DNA of 64,000 bases from Tricholomella constricta. Taxonomy: Eukaryota; Basidiomycota; Agaricomycetes; Agaricales; Lyophyllaceae. The notes under the pieces were generated by a model that searched no databases, was not told the DNA's origin, and saw only the letters and a program-made list of their open reading frames with translations. The translations under genes and the position numbers were made by a program. The DNA is taken from contig JAACJP010000013.1 of assembly GCA_013368375.1 (NCBI GenBank), positions 62,001 to 126,000 of the forward strand. The letters are read 5' to 3'. The stretch's first letter is position 1, and each line of letters opens with the position of its first letter. This document shows positions 35,198 to 46,366 of the stretch, piece by piece.

Positions 35198-35401
35198 AGG
35201 AAGAGATGTGTTGGTTATAAGGGATGAACCGCCCACAATACCAGCCACAACACGCCTTGTTGTCACAGAAAATGAGTGACGCGCACAGCTTAGGTAACAA
35301 TCCGGTGACCTGACTGAAACAACCCGTTCATCACGCAGTACAGCGATAACAATACTAATGTCTACTATGGAACAACATCAGCTATGGCCCCACAACCCAA
35401 C

Positions 35402-36759
<1,358 letters not shown>

Positions 36760-37967
36760 CTTGATTGTAATCTGGTGATGGTGGATGGAGAGAGAGAAAG
36801 ACGTTGTCGTGCTGTGCCCTTATCAACCTCAGCTTTGTCAGCAGTGCGGTCACGGAGCTGACTCAATCCGATCCCGACGCCAGTAGCCTTACAAGTCGGT
36901 CCTCAAAGGCTTTGAATAGTGTCAGCGAAACGTCCATGAGCTCCTCAAGCACTTGAGAATACACGTTATGCCAGGACGCGTTGACTACCTGTTAGAATCG
37001 CGTCAAAATACGCGCCGGCCATAGGCGAATACTCCGGCAGCCCATCGACCGAGGGAATCGCGTACATGCATCCATGACCTGTTTTCCCGAGCTGAGCTCC
37101 GAGGATCTTTAAACAAGACCAAGAAAGCACGCATGCTGTTATTTATCTCCGATGTTCATGGAAATAAACCCCCTCCTCACTGTCCATGTCACTCCCAATC
37201 TGCTGGACATCGACATTGCATGCGACGGTGCTTCTAATCCCTTTTGGAAGGAAAAGGACAGACCGCCTGATACCTGATCCCCATACACCAGTGTCTTCGA
37301 TTCTGGTACGCCCTCTATCAGACCATACGGGGTCCAAGAGTGAGAAACATGGGGTGCTGCCACCCGTGCGAGCCTGAATCGTGTGTCATGTGCTCCCAGT
37401 TCCCAAGACGTTGGTACGCTTTTGAGACGCGAAATTCACTACAACCTATGCTCAACGCCTTGGAACGTTTGCAAGATAAATAAATAGATAGATAAATAGA
37501 TTGACGACTCGAAATAAGTTCAACGAACTATGTTACGCGTCAGGAAGGAAAGATCATGTGAGCCATGTTTGTTTTGCCCCCCGAGTCTAATAACTGACAT
37601 CATTTTCAAGGGGGGTTGAACGTTTTGAACCTGAGGCCATGAGGCCTAATTATAAGCTTCAATCCCTTTCACGGATTGTCATTCACATAGAATTTCTCCT
37701 GCCCTAGTACAAATCGAATTCCAAACGTGTAAATAGAAATATATACGTGGATCGTTCATCCCATAAAAAGTCCCGGAAGTGAACGAATGTGGTACAAAAC
37801 CAAATTCAAGATACATAAAAAGTTGCAAGTCGAGAAGGGAAAATGTCGGAGGAAAAGAACCCTCAGGTCGTTGAATTTCGTTATGTTCGTCTCACCAAAT
37901 TTCACTGATCATCATCCATCTTTCAGGGTCCCGTTCCCGACGCCATTTCCTCCTCCTCGGACTCAAC
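36760..37967. other. Intergenic region upstream of polyubiquitin
   Basis: About 1.2 kb between the polyubiquitin start and the FAM72-like stop, both minus strand. It should contain the inducible ubiquitin promoter. A simple AT repeat lies at 37475-37500. ORFs near 37139-37377 on both strands have no recognisable content. I see no gene here. Confidence 0.45.
37475..37500. repeat. Short GATA/AAATA simple repeat
   Basis: A run of imperfect gataaata/gata units (gataaataaatagatag and so on) about 780 bp upstream of the polyubiquitin ATG. A low-complexity microsatellite-like tract. Confidence 0.55.
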
Positions 37968-39309
37968 TCATCGGCTAAATGACAGTGTAGCGACGATTTT
38001 TCCACGGGCACCAGCAGCAGCAGCAAAGGTCGGTTGCTTTTCTCGAGCTCGCGAATCGTCCTCAACGCCTGGGATTTCGCCGTTCCTGGCCAAGTGATGC
38101 CAAAATAGGACATCCCCAGATTGGAGTTTGCGTGGCGGAGCAGGCTGCTCCTTCTGTTCCGCGGGGCTGTCAAAGGCAAAAGAAGAGTGGTTGAGAGAAG
38201 GTGGGCTGGAACTATCGGATGGGGAAGAAACAGAAGATGTCGGGCGATGCGGTAGGTGGGATGCGTATTGGGGAGGGACAGGAGGGCGTGAGTGATGCGG
38301 AGGCAGGTAGTGCTGGGAGTGCGGAGAAGTGTGAAACTCCAGGGGTGTGTATTCACGAGGAAAGGGGAAGGAATCAGGGGGAGATGCAAGCGACGGGTCC
38401 GCGAATTCCAGCGGAGGCGTCGGGAGATAATCTGACATGGGGACTGGAGATGATGACCGCGAGCGATATGCGTAGCCTTGCGTGCGATACGCCGCGTGGG
38501 GGTCGGGATGGCTAGCTTGCATCGGAGGGTGTGCAGGGTGTGATGCACTCGACTCTGAACTTACTGTGACGGCGACCGGGTCGTAAGGAATGACACTAGG
38601 CTCCTCTGCAATGTAGTGACGTTCCGTGGCGGTGATCTCGCTGGAATGAAATACGAAGCGATGACCATTGGTAGCCCGGTTCGTCGCAGTGATCGACGAA
38701 GTGCAACGCGCGCACTATACAAGTCGGTTAGTATCACATGCGCGCCATGGCGAACAAGATGAGATTACAGGAATAACGATCATGTACCCGATCGTCGCAC
38801 CGCATCCGTGGCAGCACAGCGTCTGGGTCAGACATTCGCATGTTCGAGGAGGGAAGTGGGGTAGTGGAGGGCGACACGAAGCTCGGGAGCGAAGGACGTC
38901 GGGATTGGATGTGTACGCGGAACAATTAATGGGAAGAGCGTCGGAGGAGTAGAGGGAGACGTTGGGGCGTAGCAACAAGACCGCCTGGTGCTTATTGGAA
39001 TTAAACGTCAATTAACACGGGCATTAAACGAACCTTCATGCCGCGGTTGGTGATGAAGGTACCGCAGGACTTGCAATCTAAGATCCAGACTTTGTGAGAA
39101 ATGGGCGGGGGCGGAGGCGGGGAGGGGTATGGGTTAGCCGGGAAGAGATGAAGTGGGGGGTTCTGCCTGTGGGCGAGATAACCAAGCATGGCTGAGGAGG
39201 CGACGGGGGGGCTGAAGGAGCGGTTAAGACTGTTGTCATAAAGAACGTGGACGTGAGGGGGACGGTGGCGGTCGGCGTATATCCTCGGATTCGAGGTTGG
39301 GGCAGGCAT
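37968..39309 (-). CDS. FAM72-family Cys-rich protein with long tail
   Basis: Three exons starting MPAPTSNPRIYADRHRPPHV at 39309. The FAM72 domain lies in the N-terminal half: VWILDCKSCGTFITNRGMKA, LRPNVSLYSSDALP, then a Cys cluster (TCECLTQTLCCHGCGATIGY) and IVIPCARCTSSITATN followed by HRFVFHSSEI. The arrangement of CxxC pairs with the C-x-C segment is that of FAM72 proteins, a small zinc-binding family; vertebrate FAM72A binds the uracil glycosylase UNG2. Fungal members have no established role. Here the domain is followed by a tail of about 190 residues, rich in Pro, Ser and His, ending GKIVATLSFSR. It is divergent from Rrp17 across 109 bp. Confidence 0.8.
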
Positions 39310-39418
39310 GGCAGTAAGGACGTCGCCAGCCTGATATCCAATATACTAATTATATTTATTATATCCGGAGGACATCTGCCGATCACACATCACGTAAGCT
39401 CCCTTTCTCCAAACCACC
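39310..39418. promoter_or_regulatory. Compact divergent promoter, FAM72-like / Rrp17
   Basis: 109 bp between the opposed start codons, including an AT-rich core (atactaattatatttattat near 39340) that could hold TATA-like elements for both genes. Function inferred from position. Confidence 0.5.
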
Positions 39419-40281
39419 ATGCACAATCTCGCCATCCTCACCCAGTCCCACAAGGCCATTGCCGCCAAAAAAAAGGCTAAGCGCGACCAGATAAAGGAGG
39501 TCTTATTTGATGACGATGCCCGCAGGTCTGTCTACCTTCTCCATGTCCCCCACGGCCCATAGCTCACCCGCTACAGGGAGTTTCTCACAGGTTTTCACAA
39601 ACGAAAGCTGGCAAAGGCAGATGCGGCCAGAAAAAAAGCCGTGGAACGAGAGAAGCAGGAAAGACAGGAGACCCGGCGTGAGGTCAGATCGCTTCTTCTC
39701 TGGGATTGCGCCATTTGGTTTGACAGTTTCTTCCCTCAGCAACGCCGGATGCTCCGGGAACGAGCCCTCGAGAATGCTGCACAGGTAGAATCTGCTTATC
39801 ATGCTCTGCTAGGTATGTCAAAGTTACCTTTTCATCCTACGATGCTTCCGACTCGCATATTCCTGCAGGCGTGCCAGAAGATGACGCTGAGGACGAATGG
39901 ACTGGCCTCTCTTCGGAAGCCAAGGGTAAACAAAAAGATGAAGAGTACGAGGATGAAGAAATTACTGCAACAGTCACCGTTGTTGAGGACTTCGATCCTG
40001 ATACGTTCATCCATGGCCCACACATCACAAATGATTCAGCAAAACACCAGTCTCCACCTGTCGATACCCAAACATCTACAATGAAATCACGGACACCCCA
40101 CGACAAAACGGTGCTGAAAAAGAAAGTCAAAACGAAGAAGATACGGTATCAGACAAAAGGAGACAGAATGGTGGAGCGCACGAAACAGCGCGCAAGAAGA
40201 ACAGAGAAGGCTGAACTGGCTGGTGGTAAAGCTTCCAGGAAGAAGGGTGCTTCGAAAAGGAAGGGAGGCACAAAACGGTGA
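39419..40281 (+). CDS. RRP17: Ribosome biogenesis protein Rrp17 / NOL12 (Nop25 family)
   Basis: Multi-exon plus-strand gene with the start at 39419 (MHNLAILTQSHKAIAAKKKA). Exon 1 ends in the acidic FDDDAR, and the next exon reads REFLTGFHKRKLAKADAARK, the N-terminal helical signature of NOL12/Rrp17. A basic coiled region (QERQETRREQRRMLRERALE) and an acidic Glu/Asp-rich middle (GKQKDEEYEDEEIT) follow. The C-terminal part is very basic (ELAGGKASRKKGASKRKGG), typical of nucleolar assembly factors. Family role: 5' exonuclease activity and pre-60S subunit maturation in the nucleolus. Four exons; the third joins near 39868. The protein ends GGTKR at 40281. Confidence 0.88.
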
Positions 40282-40625
40282 GATCCTTCAGGGTGCGGCT
40301 GGCTGGCTGGAGATGGACCAGAGGAGGATTGCAGATTCTTTCTCAGACCGCCAAGGTGGTTATATGACTAGAGTGCAAACTCGGCAATGGCAGAATGATA
40401 GTCATATCAATGTTCTGCTGGGGAAACGCAGGTATAAACCAAGATGGTAATTATTTGCGGTGGAAGGTTGAAGCGGTCTGATTTCGGACAGTGCTTGTAT
40501 CCCCGGGATGAATCCCCAGATTAGGGCAAGCCTGTCGGGACATGTGGCGTCAACGACGATAAGTCCTTGGAGAGATGGATGGATGGGTTTATTATCCGCA
40601 GCGGGCATGTACTACATCAATTAGT
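40282..40625. other. Intergenic flank of the MITE
   Basis: 344 bp from the Rrp17 stop to the transposon, including the Rrp17 3' UTR. No gene recognised. The last 8 bases, 40618-40625, are the left target-site duplication. Confidence 0.4.
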
Positions 40626-41084
40626 AGGCCCCGGGAAGCTCCCATATATGTTTGTCGGCCAAAACCACCTAAAATCGGCCTGAAATACGCAATATTTTTG
40701 GCGTAAAATACGCAATGTCCGACAGGGTTTTCGCGTGGGATGTATCACGTGCTGGGTATCACGTCTCAAAAAGGAAACGCGACGCATCGAACGGTCATCA
40801 AATACAGTATCTGCATCTACCAATGAACTACTTGCTTAATTTCCCCCCGGGAGTACATATACCGGGTTTGGGGCCACCAGGCAACACCAGCATCTGCCAA
40901 ACAGGATCGCGAACCTTGGCCCTGGTAAAATTTTCTGCTGCTGGCCCTCAAATACGCAATGTTGTGACAAGGATCTGGGCCGCTGGCCCTCAAATACGCT
41001 ATGTTCCGACAGGAAAATGGCTACTTTTGGGCCCTCAAATACGCTATTTTTCCGACAAACATATATGGGAGCTTCCCGGGGCCT
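40626..41084. mobile_element. MITE with 33-bp terminal inverted repeats (hAT- or Mutator-like)
   Basis: A 459-bp element with perfect 33-bp terminal inverted repeats beginning AGGCCCCGGGAAGCTC on the left and ending with the complement at 41084. It is flanked by an intact direct 8-bp duplication CAATTAGT (40618-40625 and 41085-41092). If the T before the right copy is counted, the duplication is 9 bp. An 8-bp duplication is typical of hAT elements and 9 bp of Mutator-like elements. No coding frame for a transposase is present, so it is non-autonomous. Intact ends and matching duplications suggest a recent insertion. It lies between Rrp17 and Bos1. Confidence 0.85.
40683..41047. repeat. Five copies of an AAATACGCWAT motif inside the MITE
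   Basis: The word AAATACGC[A/T]AT occurs at 40683, 40706, 40950, 40992 and 41037. The last three are spaced 42 and 45 bp within longer near-repeats that start TGGCCCTC and continue into T..CCGACA. Such subterminal repeats often serve as transposase-binding sites; that role is inference. Confidence 0.75.
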
Positions 41085-41092
41085 CAATTAGT

Positions 41093-41394
41093 GCTGGAGA
41101 AAGTTCTGCATGATTTGATAAAACCTGACATGGTCTTAATCCAATGTTATCTCCATGAACCTGTGTTAATTCAAAGGGCCCGAAAACGGCATTGGATCGT
41201 TCCCCATGTTGTCGATTGAATGTTCCAAAGGTTTTTTTCCAGCGATAGGAAAGTTTACCTGCGCTAAGCGGCATAGGCTTCGGGCTGAAACTGGCGCACC
41301 CGGCGCGCGTGTCACGTTGTCACACAGCAGTCACAACGGCGCAGACTCGGACACGTAGAGTCGCCGTTGCCAACAGTAGGCCTGTCCACACACC
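41093..41394. other. Intergenic region, Bos1 promoter
   Basis: 302 bp between the right target duplication of the MITE and the Bos1 ATG. No coding content or clear core promoter element seen. Confidence 0.4.
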
Positions 41395-42359
41395 ATGAAC
41401 TCTTTGTATACGTCCGGCGTTCGTCAAACCAACTCCCTCCAAGCAGACCTTGAGCGTCTCAGAAATGGAGATAACTCAGCGTCTCTTCTGGGTACGTTTT
41501 GTGAAAACTAATAACTCCAGGTATTAACAAACCTATTCGTTAGGGCAGATATCCGCTTCCTTAGCCGCCATGCACCGGACAATAGACGATTATGACTCTA
41601 TGGCCAAACGTGAGATCATCAAGGCCAAGCAGGAGAAAGCTCAGATGTGAGTACTCCATTCCAGCATTCTATCACATCCCAATTTGCATACTTTAGGCGA
41701 GTGCAGAAGTTCAGAACAGACTACGCTGAACTTAGAAACCAGTTCGAGGCTTTGAAATCTCAAGCAGCCGCAGAGGTGCCTTCTCTTTTCTTCCATCGCT
41801 CACTGGCGTGTAATTTCTGTCCATGTAGAAAGCCGCAACGCATCGGTCAGACTTGATATCGTCCTCAGCTTCCCTTTTGTCTCCTTCAGATACCCGCCGA
41901 CGTTTCCAGACAACCCCTTCCCATTCCCAACATTCTACGTTACATCCAGGTCTCCGACCAGAAACCGAACAACACTCTGAATCCCCATTTCGCGGTCCTA
42001 CCCCCCAACCTGGATTTGGCGGTCGAGAGTTTCACGCTTTGGAGGAGCATTCTTTTATCCAGAATACGGAGACACGGCTAGACGAATTTCTGGCTCAAGG
42101 ACGGGAAGTACTGGACAACCTGGTGGATCAGCGAAATCTGCTCAAGGGCACCCAGCGAAGGCTGTTGGATACTGCCAACACGTTGGGATTGAGTCGAAAT
42201 GTCATCGGGTGGATCGAGAGAAGAAGGTATGTCCGCACACACTCAGTATTTTCCTTCCAGCTCAAATTGCCCTATAGTACACAAGACATGTATATTTTTA
42301 TCGGCGGCGCCATATTCACTTTTTTCTGTTTCTTCATGATTTGGCAATACCTGGGTTGA
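41395..42359 (+). CDS. BOS1: ER-Golgi SNARE Bos1 / membrin (Qb-SNARE)
   Basis: Multi-exon gene starting MNSLYTSGVRQTNSLQADLE at 41395. An N-terminal helical part (MHRTIDDYDSMAKREIIKAK) leads to a Ser/Pro linker and a SNARE motif FLAQGREVLDNLVDQRNLLK with the ionic-layer Gln in VDQ. RLLDTANTLGLSRNVIGWIE follows, then a single C-terminal membrane anchor (IFIGGAIFTFFCFFMIW) ending QYLG. This is the Bos1/GOSR2 layout: N-terminal regulatory helices, one Qb-SNARE helix, then a tail anchor. It acts in COPII vesicle fusion with the Golgi. The Gos1 family was considered, but the motif and anchor context fit Bos1 better. Stop at 42359. Confidence 0.85.
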
Positions 42360-42650
42360 AGATGGACTTTCCATGCGTGTTTCCCTTTTGGACAGCTTTG
42401 GACGGGTATAATTGCCTGTGTAATCGTACCGTAATTGCCATTTATTTTTTTTGCTGTGGCGCTACTGTATACTCTATGTACGTTCTGGCCATGACGCGAC
42501 GGAGCGCTTTAGGCCATGAACGACAGTCCTGTTTATTGTGTACCGTTCTGCAATTGGTGCCTCGACGCCGGAGCCATGTTGGCCCGTCAATCATGTTGGC
42601 CGTCAATTGCTGATGGATGGATGCTATGTTTTGAACGACACTCTTCACTT

Positions 42651-43898
42651 ATGGTCATGCAGTTTGCAAGGCATTTTTTCCGAATCACTCTCCTCCTACT
42701 TTCATGCGCCGCAGGCGCCCACGCAATCCATCGCTCAATTGGTGCAATGGATAAGAAAATCAAAGCTGTCGTAGACGCTTGTTTTGCCTCGCCGGGCGAA
42801 TATCAACCAATTCTGCTCTGTCCCAACCTGATCAACTGCATTAGTGATCATCTGGATGCAGCAGATCAGGCAGGATTGTCTGCGGGGGCGACCATTGCGT
42901 CTTTGCTGCCTACTATATTGGCTTTGATTGGTGAGTGGATGTAAAAAAAATCTGCCTTATCTTGGAAGGGTTGATCAAAGATGCTCGTTATTCATGTATC
43001 CCTTGGCTATAGGTGCCGGACCCACAGAACTCATCCAGTTGGCCTTCACCTCCCCCCTTCGCGCAGCAGCCACGTGCGTCTTCGGTGTCGGCATTCCCTC
43101 TAGCCTCTTTCGCCAGCTTCGCACCGAGTCAAATGCCCCCGGAACCCTTTTCCAGGTCCGGGAATCAAGGAACCCCTGCTCGAAGCAATGGCGGGTCTAC
43201 ATCCCACAACACAGAACGAAAACAGATATCATAAAACGTATCGTAGCTGATATGATCATCACTACATTGGCAGGAGTTATGCTCTGGCGCAAGTGAGTTC
43301 AACTTTATTATCAGAAAAAGACGCAAGACTAATCTTGTCTCCCTTTGCCAGCTGGGTGGTAGGCACTATGACAATGGTGACCTTTCGCTGCGAATATTCC
43401 TGGCTTCTTTTCTGCTGGCCAATAGCTTGCCTTGTATGGCTCGCTCTCGCTTCCACTTCCCTCCTCCTCATGTCCAAAAGCATCAAGATCACTCTTAATG
43501 GCGAACACTGTGCATTTTGGGACATTGTCATCCTGCCCTATCGCTACCGCCCTTCTCTCATCTCTAATCAATATCCTGACTCTGCTATTTCAAACATCAC
43601 TCTAAACTCGCCGAGATCCCCCTTCATGAAATTCACCGAAGAGACGGGGGCGGAGACTGGTGCAATTCGTTCGATGCCATTGGAGAGAAGCTTGGTGGTC
43701 ACGGTGACCATCACAATGCGGAGGGAGGCGTTTTGGCCGTGGTATGAAGTGGGAATTGAGACAGTGGCTTTGGGCATATATCTCTATGCAACGATTGTCC
43801 TGTCAAGTATCTTGTTTCTGACGGGCTTCAGCAGTATTACACATGTGGTTTGGATGGTGCTGAGTCTAGCTCTCATCAGGATTATGACTGTGTCGTAA
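42651..43898 (+). CDS. Multipass membrane protein with signal peptide, function unknown
   Basis: Three exons starting at 42651 (MVMQFARHFFRITLLLLSCA, a signal peptide or first membrane segment). Exon 1 holds the conserved-looking LLCPNLINCISDHLDAADQA and ASLLPTILALIG. After an intron near 42931 the reading continues AGPTELIQLAFTSPLRAAAT. Exon 3 (from about 43351) contains hydrophobic stretches WLLFCWPIACLVWLALA and LGIYLYATIVLSSILFLTGF, ending ALIRIMTVS. At least four membrane spans are visible. The C-x4-C...DH motif followed by LLPT-x-L resembles a fungal membrane protein family found in ascomycetes and basidiomycetes whose function is not known to me. Confidence 0.65.
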
Positions 43899-44717
43899 TG
43901 ATTTTTGGAAGGGGGCCGGCGCGGGACTTGTCGTCATGTCGGGGACTATTGGTATCAAACATCCTGATATCGTACATTTGCTAGTCACCTTGCGCAGTTC
44001 TTCAATAATATCGTCAGTGGATAGGCAACTTTCACTCCTTTCTTCTTGAAGCCACCGCGTTCCCTGCAGTGACACTGCTCATACCGTAGGGGCAGATAGA
44101 GGTGTAGTTTTTGCGCCCCATTTCAAGTCTCTTCTGGATGTGGTCCCTATGGGCGTTACTGCGATATTTTCTTAATGCAGAGCAGGATTTGATGGCGCTA
44201 CGAGGATGGAAGTCTACAAGGCTGGCGTGGTTGAACAATGCGAAGATAGACTTGGGTGGTCTGGATGCAGGAATTTAGACCAATGGCGCTAGTGTATGCC
44301 TCAGTGGCCTACGTACCCGTGGCACTTCAAAAAATCGCCTTCTGACGTTCGAGTAATTTGAGGGCGTCAATGGGGCCAAGTAGGCTCACGCAGAGACGTG
44401 AGGCGAACGAGAAGAGATTTGAATAGAGTGGTAGATCAGATGAGGTGATACGAATTGTGTTGGATCTGAAGGAGGGCCGAACCGCCTTGGAGGACATGGT
44501 CGTATTGTCTGAATGAGCGAATGCAGAGGCCGTTGCGCCTCTATTTCCCGCACCCTCTTCACGTGGCCAAGGTTTACACACAGTACATCCAAGAAATTGC
44601 GCGCTGCGGTGGTGTGCGAGAAGCGAGCGCGCCAAAAGGCTATAATTCAGACGTGGACTTAGCGCTAGGCGCAGAAAGTTGGAGGTTTACTTACGTGCCA
44701 GAAAAAGCCATATTGAT
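43899..44717 (-). other. Gap with possible small unassigned gene on minus strand
   Basis: 819 bp between the membrane protein and Rrp46. On the minus strand three neighbouring open stretches look gene-like: one reads MSSKAVRPSFRSNTIRITSS from about 44497, a second near 44032-44238 contains LRKYRSNAHRDHIQKRLEMG, and a third near 43990 reads CLSTDDIIEELRKVTSK. I could not find splice sites that join them cleanly and recognise no family. It may be a small orphan gene, a decayed one, or chance. Confidence 0.2.
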
Positions 44718-45512
44718 TCAGATATCCATTTTATCATCGTCTTCGACCTTCAGAACTAAGACGTCCTGCGTCTTCCCTATGCCATCCACACTCCTATAAA
44801 CCGCCTCATAAACCTCCCTTGCAGCGTGCCCCGCCATATTTCTCGCCGCGCCCAGTACACCCTCATCAAAGCCCGCACTCGCCTTCCCCTCTGACACCGC
44901 CCTCCAATTCGTCCAGACACATTTCTTTTGCATCTCTCCCGCCCCGTCCCTCGTGAACATAAAGGCAAAACACCCCTCCGTGTCCAGCGCACCGTCTCCC
45001 TCCTCCGGATCCACCACGAGCCCGGCGTCCGCCACCCGCCGGCCCACCGCAACAGCACAGACCACGCCGCGCATCGGCACCGACCCCGCATTGAGCAGCG
45101 CCAGAGTCCCCGCATTCACCACCGCTGCCATCACCCCTGCCCTCTCCTCCTCTTTCCCACTCCCACTCCCAAGCACCTGCACGACGACCTGCACCAGCGT
45201 CCTTGGATTATTCACCAGCACGAGTGACGGCGCCAATACCCCTCGCACAGTCGCAGCAAGCGCCTTCGCTTCAGTCGCAGGAATGTTCGCTAGCGGGCGC
45301 ACGAGCACCTCTAGAGTCGCGTGTGAGGCGTTTTCGGCGGCGAGGCGCACTTCGATGGGGCCGCTGACGGAACCGAGGGCACAGGGGCCTGTAGACCCGA
45401 AGCTGAAGCGTGCGGAACCGTCAACGCGTGCGAGGCCTGGGTAGGAGATTTGTGGGGTACGCGGAAAGGAGGCGGGGCGGGCGTTGGGCCGTTTGTTGGG
45501 CTCCGTGGACAT
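44718..45512 (-). CDS. RRP46: Exosome RNase PH-like subunit Rrp46
   Basis: Single-exon gene of 264 residues with an unusually Ala/Val/Gly-rich, GC-rich coding sequence. It starts MSTEPNKRPNARPASFPRTP at 45512, and the core begins ISYPGLARVDGSARFSFGS. Segments ALGSVSGPIEVRLAAENAS, NPRTLVQVVVQVLG, GVMAAVVNAGTLALLNAGSV and PMRGVVCAVAVGRRVADAG give the RNase PH fold order. DGALDTEGCFAFMFT follows near the end. The AG/VNAG-x-LAL-x-NAG segment is characteristic of Rrp46/Rrp41-like subunits. It would be one of the six RNase PH-type ring proteins of the 3'-5' exosome, normally catalytically inactive in fungi. It has no introns, unlike nearly all neighbours. Ends VEDDDKMDI. Confidence 0.88.
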   Translation of the reverse strand: MSTEPNKRPNARPASFPRTPQISYPGLARVDGSARFSFGSTGPCALGSVSGPIEVRLAAENASHATLEVLVRPLANIPATEAKALAATVRGVLAPSLVLVNNPRTLVQVVVQVLGSGSGKEEERAGVMAAVVNAGTLALLNAGSVPMRGVVCAVAVGRRVADAGLVVDPEEGDGALDTEGCFAFMFTRDGAGEMQKKCVWTNWRAVSEGKASAGFDEGVLGAARNMAGHAAREVYEAVYRSVDGIGKTQDVLVLKVEDDDKMDI

Positions 45513-46366
45513 CGAGGTGGTGGTGGTGGAGAGAAAAGGAAAAGTGTTCGGGCCGGGAGTTCAAGGTTATCGGTGATCTAAGTTATGATCGGTGGTGTTT
45601 GGTTTGGTGGGTGTTAGGAGGTGATGCGTCGAAAATTTTCACGCAAAGAAAGCGGTTGGGAGCGAGTAGGCAATTCGCTCCCAAACCTTCAGTTACTCAG
45701 GAAGATAAAGTAAATAAAACAACATCATAAGCCAGAAAATTTAATCCATTTCAGAGGCTACAATCTATAACAGAGTAAATAATCCATCAGACAAACGCTC
45801 GCCTCGCTGGCTCCTGCCCGCGCTGTCCTTGCAGACAAGCGTAGGCGAAGAGCCAAACGTCCTCGAGACCCCACCAAGGCAGGGCCATGTTCTCAGTATG
45901 ACGAGGGAGCGCGGAAGTCATCGAGTGGATATGAAGGATGCGGCATTTGTAAAAATGCGAGACTCGGTCAGTTTCTATAAAATAGATCCTGATGAGTATG
46001 TTCTAAGGAAACCAGATGGGTGTAGGCAGGACTTTATAGGGTTGACGAGTGGCCCGTGCGTGGGTCGGATGCACGTGAAGGGCGCGGGCGGGCCGATGTG
46101 CGGTCGATCATCCTCCTCGAAGCGCTTGCCATTGTTCACGAAGGAGGTTGTTGTGCCGGGCAATGGAACTCAACAAAAGGCTGACTGATTGATGGATAGC
46201 TCGCGAACTCGGCCGACACGCGTTGTGACCTCAACTTGGACTCTACCTGGACTGAAGCGCTTGACCTTCTCGTGAGCCCGCAAACTTGCCTTGGACACAC
46301 TTGAACCCCTTGCACCGACTTTTGCTTGACCTGAATTTGACTTGGGCTCACTCGCGCCCTGCAATC
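45513..46366. other. Divergent intergenic region, Rrp46 / ABC ATPase
   Basis: 854 bp between two divergent starts, so it holds both promoters. ORFs at 45829-46188 (plus) and 46136 on (minus) have no familiar content and lack splice continuity. No gene recognised. Confidence 0.4.

Noticed and set aside
37139..37377. Overlapping ORFs on both strands upstream of polyubiquitin
   Set aside because: No recognisable content and no splice continuity; probably chance frames in a promoter region.
44953..45444. 163-residue plus-strand ORF
   Set aside because: Antisense of Rrp46, open only because the coding strand is GC-rich.
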